Notes: a model not told the origin generated them from the letters alone. Numbered from the stretch's first letter, positions 36,497 to 45,653 are shown. The stretch: 64,000 nucleotides of DNA from Phycicoccus sonneratiae (GCF_016887965.1 NZ_JAFDVD010000015.1:124001-188000), one strand, 5' to 3'. Numbers and translations are program-made.

Positions 36497-37441
36497 GTGC
36501 CGACGACGATCCCGGCCGCCGGGAGCCTCCCGTGGCGGGTCCGCGACCACGCGCTCGAGGTGGCCCTCGTCCACCGCCCGCGCTACGACGACTGGTCCTG
36601 GGCCAAGGGCAAGCTCGATCCCGGCGAGGACTGGGCGTCGGCCGCCGCGCGCGAGACCCACGAGGAGACCGGGCTGCGGGTACGGCTCGGGGTGCCGCTG
36701 CCCGAGGCCCGATACACGCTGCTCGACCGCGACGGGAAGCCCGGCGACAAGGTCGTGCGCTACTGGGCGGCGACCGTCGTCGGCGGTGACGGCCGGCTGG
36801 TCAACGAGATCGACGACGTCGAGTGGCTCGACCCCCGGGTGGCCCACGACCGCCTCGACTACGCACGCGACCGCGAGCAGCTGCGCGCGCTCGTCCGCCA
36901 CCACCAGGCCGGCACGCTCGACACCTGGCCGCTCGTCCTCGTCCGGCACGCGCACGCCGTGGCCCGGGGTGCGTGGGACGGCGAGCTCGACACCCTCCGA
37001 CCCCTCGACCGCGAGGGCCGGGCACGGGCCGCGGCCCTCGTCGACGTCCTCGGGGCCTACGTGCCCGAGCGCGTCGTGTCCTCGCCGTCGCTGCGCTGCG
37101 TCGACACCGTCGTACCCTTCGCTGCGGGCGCGGGGATGAAGGTCCGGACGCGGAACGGGTTGTCGGAGGAGGGCTTCGCCGACGACCCCTCCAAGGCGGT
37201 GCGCCGGCTCCAGAAGGTCGTCGCCGCCGGCCGGCCCACGGTGCTGTGCTCGCACGGGCCGGTGCTGCCGGCGCTCCTCGAGGTCGTCCACGCGCTCGCC
37301 GGGGATGCCGACCCCGGCGACCTGGCCCGGCTCGAGGCCGCCGCCCGCGAGCGGCTCGTCAAGGGCGAGGCCCTCGTGTGCCACGTCGCCGGGGCCGGGC
37401 CGTCGGCGCGCGTCGTCGCCGTCGAGCGCCACCTGCCCTGA
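36497..37441 (+). CDS. mutT1: NUDIX hydrolase / histidine phosphatase fusion (MutT1-like)
   Basis: A two-domain protein of 314 aa. The N-terminal NUDIX domain carries a complete Nudix box (GKLDPGEDWASAAARETHEE, about residues 38-60). The C-terminal histidine-phosphatase domain has LVRHAHAVARG near residue 150 and LCSHGPVLPALL. Mycobacterial MutT1 (Rv2985, next to ppk1) has this fusion and hydrolyses oxidised guanine nucleotides and diadenosine polyphosphates. The GTG start lies 14 bp after ppk1, so the genes form one operon. Confidence 0.9.
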   Translation: MPTTIPAAGSLPWRVRDHALEVALVHRPRYDDWSWAKGKLDPGEDWASAAARETHEETGLRVRLGVPLPEARYTLLDRDGKPGDKVVRYWAATVVGGDGRLVNEIDDVEWLDPRVAHDRLDYARDREQLRALVRHHQAGTLDTWPLVLVRHAHAVARGAWDGELDTLRPLDREGRARAAALVDVLGAYVPERVVSSPSLRCVDTVVPFAAGAGMKVRTRNGLSEEGFADDPSKAVRRLQKVVAAGRPTVLCSHGPVLPALLEVVHALAGDADPGDLARLEAAARERLVKGEALVCHVAGAGPSARVVAVERHLP

Positions 37442-37489
37442 CCGGCGGCACCGGGGGCTGACCGTCCCGTCGGCAAGTGCTCGGGTGCC

Positions 37490-37511
37490 GTTCACGCGAC
37501 GTTCACCCGTG
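37490..37511 (+). promoter_or_regulatory. PHO box upstream of pstS
   Basis: Two direct repeats, GTTCACGCGAC and GTTCACCCGTG, each 11 bp and exactly adjacent. They lie 96 bp upstream of the pstS GTG. This is the classic actinobacterial PHO-box arrangement and a likely RegX3 site. Confidence 0.8.
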
Positions 37512-37606
37512 ACGGGCCACCCGGTCATCCGGCGTCCCTACCGTCCGGAACGTCGGCCACCGATGTTCGACGCCAACGACCCCCATGACCTCCGAGAGGT
37601 ACACCT

Positions 37607-38731
37607 GTGAAGACCCTCCGTCTCGGCCAGCTGGCGAGCATCGCCCTGGTCGGTTCCATCGCCCTCGCCGGCTGCGGTTCGGACAACAACGCGGGCACCG
37701 GCGCCACCGCTGGCAGCGGCTCCAGCGGCTCGGCGGCCGCCGCGGACTGCTTCGACGGCACGCTGAACGCCGAGGGCTCCTCCGCCCAGAAGAACGCCTT
37801 CGAGGAGGCCGCCGCCTCCTACACGGCCGCCTGCTCGGGCGCCACGGTCAACTACAACCCGACCGGCTCGGGCGCCGGCATCAAGCAGATGCTCGCCGGC
37901 CAGGTCGACTTCGCCGGCTCCGACTCGGCGCTGAAGACCGAGGAGAAGGACGGCGTCGTCGAGAGCGACGCCGCTGCGCAGGTCTGCGGCTCGCCGGCCT
38001 GGAACCTCCCGATGGTCACCGGCCCGATCGCGATCGCGTACAACGTCGGGGGCGTCGACTCGCTGACCCTGACGCCGACCGTCGCCGCCGACATCTTCAA
38101 CGGCAAGATCACCACCTGGAACGACCCGAAGATCGCCGCGGTCAACTCCGGTGTCACGCTGCCGGCCACCGCCATCAAGGTCTTCTTCCGCTCCGACGAG
38201 TCCGGCACCACCGAGAACTTCACGAAGTACCTCGCCGCCGCCTCCGACGGTGGCTGGACCGCCGAGCCCGGCAAGAAGTGGACCGGCAAGGGCGAGGGCA
38301 AGGAGAAGTCCTCCGGTGTCGCCGAGGGCGTGAAGTCCACCGACGGCGGCATCACCTACGTCGAGTGGAGCTACGCCAAGGACAACGACCTCGGCGTGGC
38401 CAAGATCGACAACGGCGGCGGTGCCGTCGAGCTGACCGGTGAGACGGTCGGCAAGGCCGTCGAGGCCGCCCAGCCCGACGGCGAGGGCAACGACCTGCGC
38501 CTCAAGCTCGACTACGCGACCAAGGAGGCCGGCGCCTACCCGATCCTCCTCGTCACCTACGAGATCGTCTGCTCGAAGAACAAGGACGCCGAGAAGGGCA
38601 AGAACATCAAGTCCTTCCTCAAGCACTTCGCGTCCGCGGACGTCCAGAAGAGCCTCGAGGACATCGGCTACGCCCCGCTCCCCGCGTCGGTCCAGAGCAA
38701 GGTCGAGACCGCCATCGAGGCCCTGTCCTGA
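37607..38731 (+). CDS. pstS: phosphate-binding lipoprotein PstS
   Basis: The periplasmic phosphate receptor of the Pst ABC transporter; 374 aa. The signal peptide ends in lipobox ALAGCGS (Cys about residue 24), followed by a Gly/Ser/Ala linker. Phosphate-contact motifs are LNAEGSSAQKNAFEEA, VNYNPTGSGAGIKQMLAGQVDFAGSD (read as two overlapping parts) and FFRSDESGTTENF. Start is GTG with GAGAGGT upstream. A 13-bp hairpin after the gene (38771) separates it from pstCAB, which fits the excess of binding protein needed over permease. Confidence 0.96.
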   Translation: MKTLRLGQLASIALVGSIALAGCGSDNNAGTGATAGSGSSGSAAAADCFDGTLNAEGSSAQKNAFEEAAASYTAACSGATVNYNPTGSGAGIKQMLAGQVDFAGSDSALKTEEKDGVVESDAAAQVCGSPAWNLPMVTGPIAIAYNVGGVDSLTLTPTVAADIFNGKITTWNDPKIAAVNSGVTLPATAIKVFFRSDESGTTENFTKYLAAASDGGWTAEPGKKWTGKGEGKEKSSGVAEGVKSTDGGITYVEWSYAKDNDLGVAKIDNGGGAVELTGETVGKAVEAAQPDGEGNDLRLKLDYATKEAGAYPILLVTYEIVCSKNKDAEKGKNIKSFLKHFASADVQKSLEDIGYAPLPASVQSKVETAIEALS

Positions 38732-38770
38732 CCACCCGGGACCGGCGGCCCCGGCCGCTGACCTGACCGC

Positions 38771-38803
38771 GAGGGGGCGGACCGCGACCCGGTCCGCCCC
38801 CTC
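38771..38803 (+). terminator. pstS-pstC intercistronic hairpin
   Basis: Perfect 13-bp arms GAGGGGGCGGACC (38771-38783) and GGTCCGCCCCCTC (38791-38803) with a 7-nt loop, 41 bp before pstC. There is no T-run, so it may be a partial terminator or a 3'-stabiliser of pstS mRNA. Confidence 0.65.
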
Positions 38804-38843
38804 CGGCACGACCACCACCGACGAGAGAACAGCGAGGAGCCCC

Positions 38844-39863
38844 GTGTCGACCTCCATCACCGGCCGCTCGGCCGTCGACGAGCTGCCCGGACCGGACGGG
38901 CGCTCGCCGCTCGCGGGGGACCGGGCCGGTACCGGACGGCTGGGCGACCGGCTCTTCGGCGGCGCGGCCACCGCCTCGGGCCTGCTCGTCATCGCCCTCG
39001 TGACCCTCGTCGGCGTCTTCCTCGTCGCCCAGGCGATCCCGGCGCTCCAGGCGAACCAGGCCAACTTCCTCACGTCGCGCGAGTGGGCCACGGCGGGGAC
39101 CAGTCCGCGGTTCGGCATCGTCGACCTGCTCTGGGCGACCGTCGTCACCTCCGTCATCGCGATGGCCATCGCCGTCCCGCTCGGGGTCGCGATCGCCCTC
39201 TTCATCACCCAGTACGCCCCGACCTGGCTGTCCCGCCCGGCCGCGGCGACCATCGACCTGCTCGCCGCCGTGCCCTCGATCGTCTTCGGCTTCTGGGGGC
39301 TGACCATCGCCGGGCAGTACTTCGAGCCGGTCGCGGGCGTCATCGACGCGGCGCTCGGCTGGATCCCGTTCTTCGCGGAGTCCGAGGGCGGCCCGAGCGC
39401 CAAGAGCACGCTGGCCTTCGCCGGCGTCATCCTCGCGATCATGGTCCTGCCGATCGTCACGGCCATCTCGCGAGAGGTCTTCGCGCAGGTGCCGACCGCG
39501 CACAAGGAGGGCGCGCTCGCCCTCGGGGCCACGCAGTGGGAGATGATCCGCACCGCCGTCCTGCCGTTCGGCAAGCCCGGCGTCATCAGCGCCGCCATGC
39601 TCGGCCTCGGGCGCGCGCTCGGCGAGACGCTCGCGGTGACCATCCTCCTCTCGGCCCTCAACGACGGGGCGCCGTTCTCGTCCTCGATCTTCAACGGCGG
39701 GGCGACCTTCGCCTCGAAGATCGCCCTCGGCATCCAGGAGGCGAACACCGCGACGAGCACCGGCGCGCTCATCGCCGCCGGCCTCGTCCTCTTCGTCCTC
39801 ACCTTCGTCGTCAACGCCATCGCGCGCGTCGTCATCGAGCGCAGGAAGGCCTTCTCCGAATGA
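38844..39863 (+). CDS. pstC: phosphate ABC permease PstC
   Basis: An inner-membrane permease subunit of 339 aa with six hydrophobic segments after a cytosolic tail of about 40 residues. The EAA loop reads [20 protein letters not shown], and conserved [11 protein letters not shown] and [14 protein letters not shown] are present. GTG 38844 follows a GAGGAG ribosome site. The stop overlaps the pstA start by 4 bp (ATGA). Confidence 0.95.
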   Translation: MSTSITGRSAVDELPGPDGRSPLAGDRAGTGRLGDRLFGGAATASGLLVIALVTLVGVFLVAQAIPALQANQANFLTSREWATAGTSPRFGIVDLLWATVVTSVIAMAIAVPLGVAIALFITQYAPTWLSRPAAATIDLLAAVPSIVFGFWGLTIAGQYFEPVAGVIDAALGWIPFFAESEGGPSAKSTLAFAGVILAIMVLPIVTAISREVFAQVPTAHKEGALALGATQWEMIRTAVLPFGKPGVISAAMLGLGRALGETLAVTILLSALNDGAPFSSSIFNGGATFASKIALGIQEANTATSTGALIAAGLVLFVLTFVVNAIARVVIERRKAFSE

Positions 39864-40786
39864 GCACGATCGAGCTCGAGACCGGGACCCGCGGGGGCTC
39901 CCCGGCTCCGGCGGCCCCTCCGACCCTCAGCCCGAAGTCGGGGTCGAGGGCGGTGCGGGACAACCTCGCCCGCATCGTCATGTGGGGGGCGTTCGTCATC
40001 GGCGTCATCCCGCTGGTGTGGATCCTCGTGTCCACGATCCTCAAGGGCGGCTCGATGCTCCTCGAGTCCCAGTGGTGGACCAACTCGCAGGCCGGCATCA
40101 CGAACCGCCGGGTCGGCGGCGGCGCCGTGCACGCCATCCAGGGCACGCTCATCCATGCCGCGGTGACCACGGTCCTCTCGGTGCCGGTCGGCGTGATGAC
40201 GGCCGTCTACCTCGTCGAGTACGGGCGGGGCCGGCTGGCCCGCGCGGTCTCCTTCATGGTCGACATCCTCACCGGCATCCCCTCGATCGTCGCCGCGCTC
40301 TTCGTCTACGCGCTGTGGGTGACGACCTTCGGGTTCCAGCGGGTGGCGTTCGCGGTGTGTCTCGCCCTCGTGCTGCTGATGATCCCGACGATCGTCCGCT
40401 CCACCGAGGAGATGCTCAAGCTCGTGCCGAACGAGCTGCGCGAGGCGTCCTACGCACTCGGGGTGCCGAAGTGGAAGACGATCTTCAAGGTCGTCCTCCC
40501 GACGGCGTTCTCGGGCATCGTCACCGGCGTCCTGCTCGGCGTCGCCCGGGTGATGGGCGAGACCGCCCCGCTCCTCGTCCTCGGGCCGTACACGCAGGTC
40601 ATCGTCACCGACCTCTTCGCGACGAACATGGCGACCCTGCCCACGATGATCAACCAGAGCCGCAGCGAGAACCTCCAGCCCGCCCTCGACCGCGTCTGGG
40701 GCGCCGCGCTCACCCTCATCCTCCTCGTCTTCCTGCTCAACCTGCTCGGCCGCTTCATCGGGCGGTTCAGCAAGGTCAAGGGCTGA
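39860..40786 (+). CDS. pstA: phosphate ABC permease PstA
   Basis: The second Pst permease subunit, 308 aa, with a Pro/Ala-rich cytosolic N-terminus and six membrane segments. The EAA loop is [20 protein letters not shown], with [17 protein letters not shown] and [15 protein letters not shown]. It overlaps pstC by 4 bp. pstB follows after 62 bp. Confidence 0.95.
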   Translation: MSTIELETGTRGGSPAPAAPPTLSPKSGSRAVRDNLARIVMWGAFVIGVIPLVWILVSTILKGGSMLLESQWWTNSQAGITNRRVGGGAVHAIQGTLIHAAVTTVLSVPVGVMTAVYLVEYGRGRLARAVSFMVDILTGIPSIVAALFVYALWVTTFGFQRVAFAVCLALVLLMIPTIVRSTEEMLKLVPNELREASYALGVPKWKTIFKVVLPTAFSGIVTGVLLGVARVMGETAPLLVLGPYTQVIVTDLFATNMATLPTMINQSRSENLQPALDRVWGAALTLILLVFLLNLLGRFIGRFSKVKG

Positions 40787-40848
40787 ACCTCCCTCCTCCC
40801 CCACCGATCCCCGACCACCCCCACCGGGACGAAAGAGACACCGACACC

Positions 40849-41625
40849 ATGGCCAAGCGCATCGACGTCAAGGACCTCGACATCTACTACGGCGACTTCA
40901 AGGCCGTCGAGGGCGTGACGATGACCGTGGAGCCCCGCTCCGTCACCGCCTTCATCGGGCCGTCCGGCTGCGGGAAGTCGACCGTGCTGCGAACGCTCAA
41001 CCGGATGCACGAGGTCATCCCGGGCGGACGGGTCCACGGCTCGGTGATGCTCGACGACCAGGACCTCTACGCCTCGTCGATGGACCCGGTGGCCGTGCGG
41101 CGGACCGTCGGGATGGTGTTCCAGCGGCCGAACCCGTTCCCCACCATGTCGATCCGCGACAACGTGGCAGCCGGACTGAAGCTCAACGGGATCAAGAAGA
41201 AGTCGACCCTGGACGACGTCGTCGAGAAGTCGCTGCGCGGCGCGAACCTGTGGACCGAGGTCAAGGACCGGCTCGACAAGCCCGGTGCCGGGCTCTCGGG
41301 CGGGCAGCAGCAGCGGCTGTGCATCGCCAGGGCCATCGCGGTCAACCCGCAGGTGCTGCTCATGGACGAGCCGTGCTCGGCCCTGGACCCGATCTCGACC
41401 CTGGCCATCGAGGACCTCATCAACGACCTGAAGTCCGAGTACACGATCGTCATCGTCACGCACAACATGCAGCAGGCGGCGCGCGTCTCGGACCAGACGG
41501 CGTTCTTCAACCTCAAGGCGACGGGCGAGCCGGGGCGGCTCGTCGAGGTCGGCGACACCCCGCGGATCTTCAGCAACCCGACCGAGAAGGCGACCGAGGA
41601 CTACATCAGCGGCCGCTTCGGCTGA
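40849..41625 (+). CDS. pstB: phosphate ABC ATPase PstB
   Basis: The ATP-binding subunit of the Pst transporter, 258 aa. Walker A is [17 protein letters not shown], the Q-loop [10 protein letters not shown], the signature [14 protein letters not shown], Walker [14 protein letters not shown], and the switch His VTHNMQQA. It is complete and of normal length. It converges on the dehydrogenase gene across an anomalous G/C-only tract. Confidence 0.97.
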   Translation: MAKRIDVKDLDIYYGDFKAVEGVTMTVEPRSVTAFIGPSGCGKSTVLRTLNRMHEVIPGGRVHGSVMLDDQDLYASSMDPVAVRRTVGMVFQRPNPFPTMSIRDNVAAGLKLNGIKKKSTLDDVVEKSLRGANLWTEVKDRLDKPGAGLSGGQQQRLCIARAIAVNPQVLLMDEPCSALDPISTLAIEDLINDLKSEYTIVIVTHNMQQAARVSDQTAFFNLKATGEPGRLVEVGDTPRIFSNPTEKATEDYISGRFG

Positions 41626-41650
41626 CCACCCCCCGCCCCCCGCTCACCCG

Positions 41651-41804
41651 ACTTCTTGCGAGTTTCGGCGGGGCCCCCCCCCCCCCCCCCCGGGGGGGGG
41701 GGCGGGGCCCCCCCCCGGGGGGGGGGGGCCCCCCCCCGCGGGGGGGGGGGGCGGGGCCCCCCCCGCCCCCCCCCCCCCCCCCCCCCCCCCCCGCCCCCCC
41801 CCCC
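41651..41804. other. hairpin arm followed by a G/C-only tract, probable sequence artefact
   Basis: ACTTCTTGCGAGTT (41651-41664) equals the left arm of the convergent-gene hairpin at 5003. After it, 41666-41804 contains only G and C, mostly as runs of up to about 20 Cs or Gs, with no A or T in 139 nt. No natural function is evident. It lies exactly where a bidirectional terminator would be expected, between pstB and the converging dehydrogenase. Low-quality consensus over a strong hairpin explains it best. Confidence 0.7.
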
Positions 41805-41844
41805 TCGACGGGGACGACCCACCCGGGCGCGCAGCTCGCCGCCC

Positions 41845-43113
41845 TCAGGTGCGGGGGCTGATCCGCAGGAGCTTGTCGTCGTCGCCGTTGCTCGTCGTGA
41901 CGTAGAGCGCGCCGTCGGGGCCGAGGCGTGCGGCCCGGAGCCGGCCGTACGGACCGTTCGTGGCCTTCGGGATGGCGACGTCGGCGACCGACCCGTCCTC
42001 GTCGAGGGTCAGCACGAGCAGCTTGGCCCCCTTGAGCGCGGTGATGACGAGCGCGCCGTCGAAGGCACCCCACTGCTCGCCCTCGAGGAACTCGGCCGCG
42101 CACACGGCCTGGGTCGTCTTGCCCGACTGCCAGATCGCCCGGACCGCCTTCGGGTAGCGGTCGGTGTCGGTCATCGGCACCGACTCGTCGTACCCGCCGA
42201 CCGACCCGCCCTGCGCCGGGTCCCACCCGTAGTTGGCGCCGGGCTCGATGACGTTGACCTCGTCGTTGAAGCTCGGGCCGTGCTCGGCGGTGAAGATCCG
42301 CCCGGTACCCGGCTGGAGCGCGACCCCCTGCACGTTGCGGTGCCCGTAGCTCGTGACGTACCGCTGGTTCGCGTTCTTCGCGTCGGCGAACGGGTTGTCG
42401 GGCATCGGTTTCCCGGTCTCGAGGTTGAGGCGCAGCGTCTTCCCACCGAGGCTCGTGAGGTCCTGCGGGATGCGGCCGTTCGCCGTGTCACCCGTCCCGA
42501 CGACGAGGGCACCGGTGGCGTCGAGCTCCGGGCGGCAGCCCGAGTGACGACCGGTGGAGAGCGGCAGCCCGTCGAGCAGGGTGCGCACCCGCTCGGCGGA
42601 CCGGCCGTTCGCGGCGAGCTTCCAGGTGACGAGCCGGATGTCGTCGGGCGCGCCGCCGCGGGCGTGCGTCTGGCAGGTCGTGAACTGGCGCGAGGTCGCG
42701 AAGTCGGGATGGACGACCATCCCCATCAACCCGCCCTCGGAGTTGACGTAGAGGTCGTCGAGGTCGGCACTGACGCGGGTGACGTCGGCCCCCTTGCGCA
42801 GGGACGAGACGCGGGAGATGCGCCCCGAGCGCTCGGTGACCAGGGCCGAGCCGTCCGGGAGGAAGCCGATGTCCCAGCCGTTGTCGAGCCCATCGGCGAC
42901 CTCCTCCACGGCGAGCTCGGGGACCGTCGTGCTGCGCGGTGCCGGCGAGGAGGCGCTCGGTGACGTCGACGGGGAGCCGCCCGAGGAGGGGGTGGTGCTC
43001 GGCCGGGCCGGGACCTCCCCGTACCCCTCGTCGTCGCCGGAGGAGCAGCCGGCGAGCGCGAGCGCCCCCGCGGCGACGAGGGCGGCGGACCGGTGCACGG
43101 ACGGGGGACGCAT
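41845..43113 (-). CDS. PQQ-type sugar dehydrogenase lipoprotein
   Basis: A 422-aa exported beta-propeller of the glucose/sorbosone dehydrogenase family. The lipobox is LALAGCSS (Cys about residue 23), followed by a Ser/Pro/Thr linker of about 45 residues. Propeller motifs include NGWDIGFLPDGSALVTERSG, GLMGMVVHPDF, YGHRNVQGVAL, FTAEHGPSFNDEVN and LRAARLGPDGALYVTTS. It would oxidise sugars or aldoses at the cell surface. Whether it truly binds PQQ is uncertain, since many actinobacterial members are untested. Confidence 0.88.
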   Translation of the reverse strand: MRPPSVHRSAALVAAGALALAGCSSGDDEGYGEVPARPSTTPSSGGSPSTSPSASSPAPRSTTVPELAVEEVADGLDNGWDIGFLPDGSALVTERSGRISRVSSLRKGADVTRVSADLDDLYVNSEGGLMGMVVHPDFATSRQFTTCQTHARGGAPDDIRLVTWKLAANGRSAERVRTLLDGLPLSTGRHSGCRPELDATGALVVGTGDTANGRIPQDLTSLGGKTLRLNLETGKPMPDNPFADAKNANQRYVTSYGHRNVQGVALQPGTGRIFTAEHGPSFNDEVNVIEPGANYGWDPAQGGSVGGYDESVPMTDTDRYPKAVRAIWQSGKTTQAVCAAEFLEGEQWGAFDGALVITALKGAKLLVLTLDEDGSVADVAIPKATNGPYGRLRAARLGPDGALYVTTSNGDDDKLLRISPRT

Positions 43114-43182
43114 GCCCCAGTCTCACATCCGGTCCGGACCGGGGCGCCGGGACGAGCAGCCGTTCGACGTCCGGCGCCGGCG

Positions 43183-43521
43183 TCAGGACGGCAGGTCGCG
43201 GACCGACCGCTCGTAGGCGGCGGCGAGGGCCCTCAGGTCGGCGCGGTGCTCGGCGATGCTGCAGCCGCGGCCGTTGCGCTTGAGGAGGATCCCCTCGTCG
43301 GCCCAGGTCTGCCGGGCCTCCTCGAGGAGGTTCACCGGCAGGTCGCCGTAGGAGTTCGTGACCCGCCACCACGTGACGTTGCCGCCGTACGCCTTCATGA
43401 TCGACCCCACCTGGCGCGGCCCGATGCCGACGAGCGCGGCGAGGTCGCCGTAGGACACGACGCGACCGCGCGGCACCTGCTCCACGGCCCGCAGCACGCG
43501 CTCCACGACGACGTCGTCCAC
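43183..43521 (-). CDS. alkyltransferase-like protein (MGMT fold without active Cys)
   Basis: A 112-aa DNA-binding protein related to O6-methylguanine-DNA methyltransferase. VPRGRVVSYGDLAALVGIGPRQVGSIM is the MGMT helix-turn-helix. Where MGMT has PCHRV, this protein reads TWWRV, with Trp in place of the methyl-accepting Cys, as in ATL proteins. ATLs flag O6-alkylguanine for nucleotide excision repair. GTG 43521 has CACACT ending 7 nt upstream. It is divergent from the aminotransferase. Confidence 0.88.
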   Translation of the reverse strand: MDDVVVERVLRAVEQVPRGRVVSYGDLAALVGIGPRQVGSIMKAYGGNVTWWRVTNSYGDLPVNLLEEARQTWADEGILLKRNGRGCSIAEHRADLRALAAAYERSVRDLPS

Positions 43522-43594
43522 GGGTCCGAGTGTGCCGGACGCGCGGGCGCGAAACGCTCGCGCGGCTCCCGGGCGCCCCTGACACACTGGCCCC

Positions 43595-44812
43595 ATGCGC
43601 CGGATCGTCCAGAGCCAGAAGCTCCAGAACGTCCGCTACGACGTGCGGGGCCCGATCCTCGTCGAGGCCCAGCGGCTCGAGGCCGAGGGGCACAAGATCC
43701 TCAAGCTGAACATCGGCAACACCGCGCCGTTCGGCTTCGAGGCCCCCGAGGCGATCGTCGCCGACATGGTGCACAACCTCCCCGACAGCCAGGGCTACGC
43801 CGACTCGCGCGGCATCTACTCGGCCCGCACCGCCGTCGCGCAGTACTACCAGGCACGGGGGTTGCGCGACACCGCGGTCGACGACGTCTTCATCGGCAAC
43901 GGCGTCTCCGAGCTCATCACGATGGTCCTCCAGGCGTTCGTCGACGACGGCAACGAGGTGCTCGTGCCGGCACCGGACTACCCCCTGTGGACCGGTGCGG
44001 TCTCGCTCTCCGGCGGCACCCCCGTGCACTACCGGTGCGACGAGTCGAACGGCTGGAACCCCGACCTCGAGGACATCGAGGCCAAGATCACCCCGAACAC
44101 CCACGCGATCGTCGTCATCAACCCGAACAACCCCACCGGGGCCGTCTACTCGGAGGAGACGGTGCGGGCCCTGGTCGACATCGCGCGCCGCCACGACCTC
44201 GTCGTCATGGCCGACGAGATCTACGAGAAGATCCTCTTCGACGACGCCGTCCACCACCACGCCGCGACGTTCGCCGGTGACGACGTCCTCTGCCTCACCT
44301 TCAGCGGCCTGTCCAAGGCCTACCGGGTCTGCGGGTACCGCGCCGGCTGGGTGATGATCTCCGGCCCGCAGCACCTCGCCACCGACTTCCTCGAGGGCCT
44401 GACCCTGCTGTCGAACATGCGGATGTGCGCGAACGTGCCTGCGCAGCACGCCATCCAGACCGCACTCGGCGGGTACCAGTCGGTGAACGAGCTCATCGGT
44501 CAGGGCGGACGCTTCCGCGAGCAGTCGAAGCTGGCGTGGCGCCTGCTGGGCGAGATCCCCGGCGTCTCGTGCGTCGAGCCGATGGGCGCCCTGTACTGCT
44601 TCCCCCGGCTCGACCCCGAGGTCTACCCGATCGACTCCGACGAGGACTTCGTCATCGACCTGCTGCGGGCCAAGAAGATCCTCGTCACCCACGGCACCGG
44701 CTTCAACTGGTTCGAGCCCGACCACTTCCGCCTCGTCACGCTGCCCGACGAGGAGGTGCTCACCGAGGCCATCGGCCGCATCGCCGAGCACCTCGCCACC
44801 CTCCGGGCCTGA
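43595..44812 (+). CDS. alanine-type aminotransferase (PLP, class I)
   Basis: A fold-type I PLP aminotransferase of 405 aa, close to AlaA and mycobacterial AspC (Rv0337c). The PLP lysine lies in TFSGLSKAYRVCGYRAGW (about residue 240). Other motifs are GYADSRGIYSARTAV, INPNNPTGAVYS, MADEIYEKILFDD and the C-terminal FRLVTLPDEEVL. The likely reaction is alanine/2-oxoglutarate transamination. ATG 43595 has CACACT (43583-43588) ending 6 nt upstream. Confidence 0.92.
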   Translation: MRRIVQSQKLQNVRYDVRGPILVEAQRLEAEGHKILKLNIGNTAPFGFEAPEAIVADMVHNLPDSQGYADSRGIYSARTAVAQYYQARGLRDTAVDDVFIGNGVSELITMVLQAFVDDGNEVLVPAPDYPLWTGAVSLSGGTPVHYRCDESNGWNPDLEDIEAKITPNTHAIVVINPNNPTGAVYSEETVRALVDIARRHDLVVMADEIYEKILFDDAVHHHAATFAGDDVLCLTFSGLSKAYRVCGYRAGWVMISGPQHLATDFLEGLTLLSNMRMCANVPAQHAIQTALGGYQSVNELIGQGGRFREQSKLAWRLLGEIPGVSCVEPMGALYCFPRLDPEVYPIDSDEDFVIDLLRAKKILVTHGTGFNWFEPDHFRLVTLPDEEVLTEAIGRIAEHLATLRA

Positions 44813-44816
44813 CCGG

Positions 44817-45227
44817 ATGGCCTCTCGCGCACCGCTTCCCGAGCCAGCGATGCTCGGTGCGGTGGCCGTCGGCGGCGTGCTGGGGTCCCTCGGGCGGTGG
44901 GGCGTCGGGCTGGCGCTGCCGCACCGCGTCGGTGACTTCCCGTGGGCGACGTTCGTCGTCAACGTCACCGGCGCCCTCGCGATGGGGCTGCTCGTCGCCT
45001 TCCTCGTCGACCGGCCGGGCGTGCACCGGCTGGCGCGGCCGTTCGTCGGGGTCGGGGTGCTCGGCGGGTGGACGACCTTCTCGGCGCTGGCCGTCGACGC
45101 CGTGCAGCTCGGGGCCGCGCACCACGTCCAGCTGGCCGTCCTCTACGTCGCCGCGACCTTCCTCGTCGGCACCCTCGCCGTAGCCGGCGGGATGCTCGTC
45201 GGGCGCCGGGTCTGGCCGGGCCCGTGA
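44817..45227 (+). CDS. crcB: fluoride channel CrcB/Fluc, subunit 1
   Basis: A 136-aa four-helix membrane protein of the Fluc family, which exports toxic fluoride passively. Signatures are GGVLGSLGRWGVG, the pore NVTGALAMGLL and GVLGGWTTFSALAVD. ATG 44817 starts 4 bp after the aminotransferase stop. The stop overlaps the second crcB (GTGA), so the two subunits are translated together, as in heterodimeric Gram-positive Fluc pairs. Confidence 0.92.
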   Translation: MASRAPLPEPAMLGAVAVGGVLGSLGRWGVGLALPHRVGDFPWATFVVNVTGALAMGLLVAFLVDRPGVHRLARPFVGVGVLGGWTTFSALAVDAVQLGAAHHVQLAVLYVAATFLVGTLAVAGGMLVGRRVWPGP

Positions 45228-45583
45228 CCGCCACGCACGCCCTGCTCGTCGCCCTCGGGGCCGCCGTCGGGGCGCCGCTGCGGCTCACGGTCGCGCACTG
45301 GGCCCGCGAGCACCTCGGGGCGGCCCCGCCGGCGGGCACCCTGGCCGTCAACGTCGTCGGGTCGCTCGTGCTCGGGGCGCTCGTCGGCGACGCGGTCGGC
45401 GGTGGCGCGCTCGCCCTCGTCGGCACGGGGTTCTGCGGCGCCCTGACGACGTTCTCGACCCTCGCCCTCGAGCTCTGGGACGCCCTCGACGACGACCGCC
45501 CGGTGGCCGCTGCGGTCAACCTCGGGCTCTCGCTCGTGCTCGGCATCGGGGCCGCCGCCCTCGGCTACGCCCTCACCGCCTGA
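45224..45583 (+). CDS. crcB: fluoride channel CrcB/Fluc, subunit 2
   Basis: A 119-aa Fluc subunit with four hydrophobic helices. Signatures are GAAVGAPLRLTV, NVVGSLVLGALVGD and GFCGALTTFSTLALE, the last with the conserved TTFST polar track. It differs enough from its neighbour to form the second half of a heterodimer. A hairpin terminator follows 15 bp after the stop. Confidence 0.92.
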   Translation: MTATHALLVALGAAVGAPLRLTVAHWAREHLGAAPPAGTLAVNVVGSLVLGALVGDAVGGGALALVGTGFCGALTTFSTLALELWDALDDDRPVAAAVNLGLSLVLGIGAAALGYALTA

Positions 45584-45598
45584 GCCCCCGGACGACGG

Positions 45599-45636
45599 AG
45601 CGCCGCCCGCCCCACGAGAGCGGGACGGGCGGCGCT
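45599..45636. terminator. bidirectional hairpin between crcB and the subtilase gene
   Basis: Arms AGCGCCGCCCGCCCC (45599-45613) and GGGACGGGCGGCGCT (45622-45636) pair at 14 of 15 positions with an 8-nt loop. It sits in the 70-bp gap between converging genes. Confidence 0.75.
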
Positions 45637-45653
45637 GGTCGGAGCGGTCGGGC

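Noticed and set aside
41666-41804. Open frames of poly-Gly/Pro across the G/C tract
   Set aside because: They are produced by homopolymer runs that are probably a sequencing artefact and have no start signal.
43183-43521. Active O6-methylguanine-DNA methyltransferase
   Set aside because: The methyl-acceptor Cys position is Trp (TWWRV), and the protein lacks the N-terminal half of MGMT.
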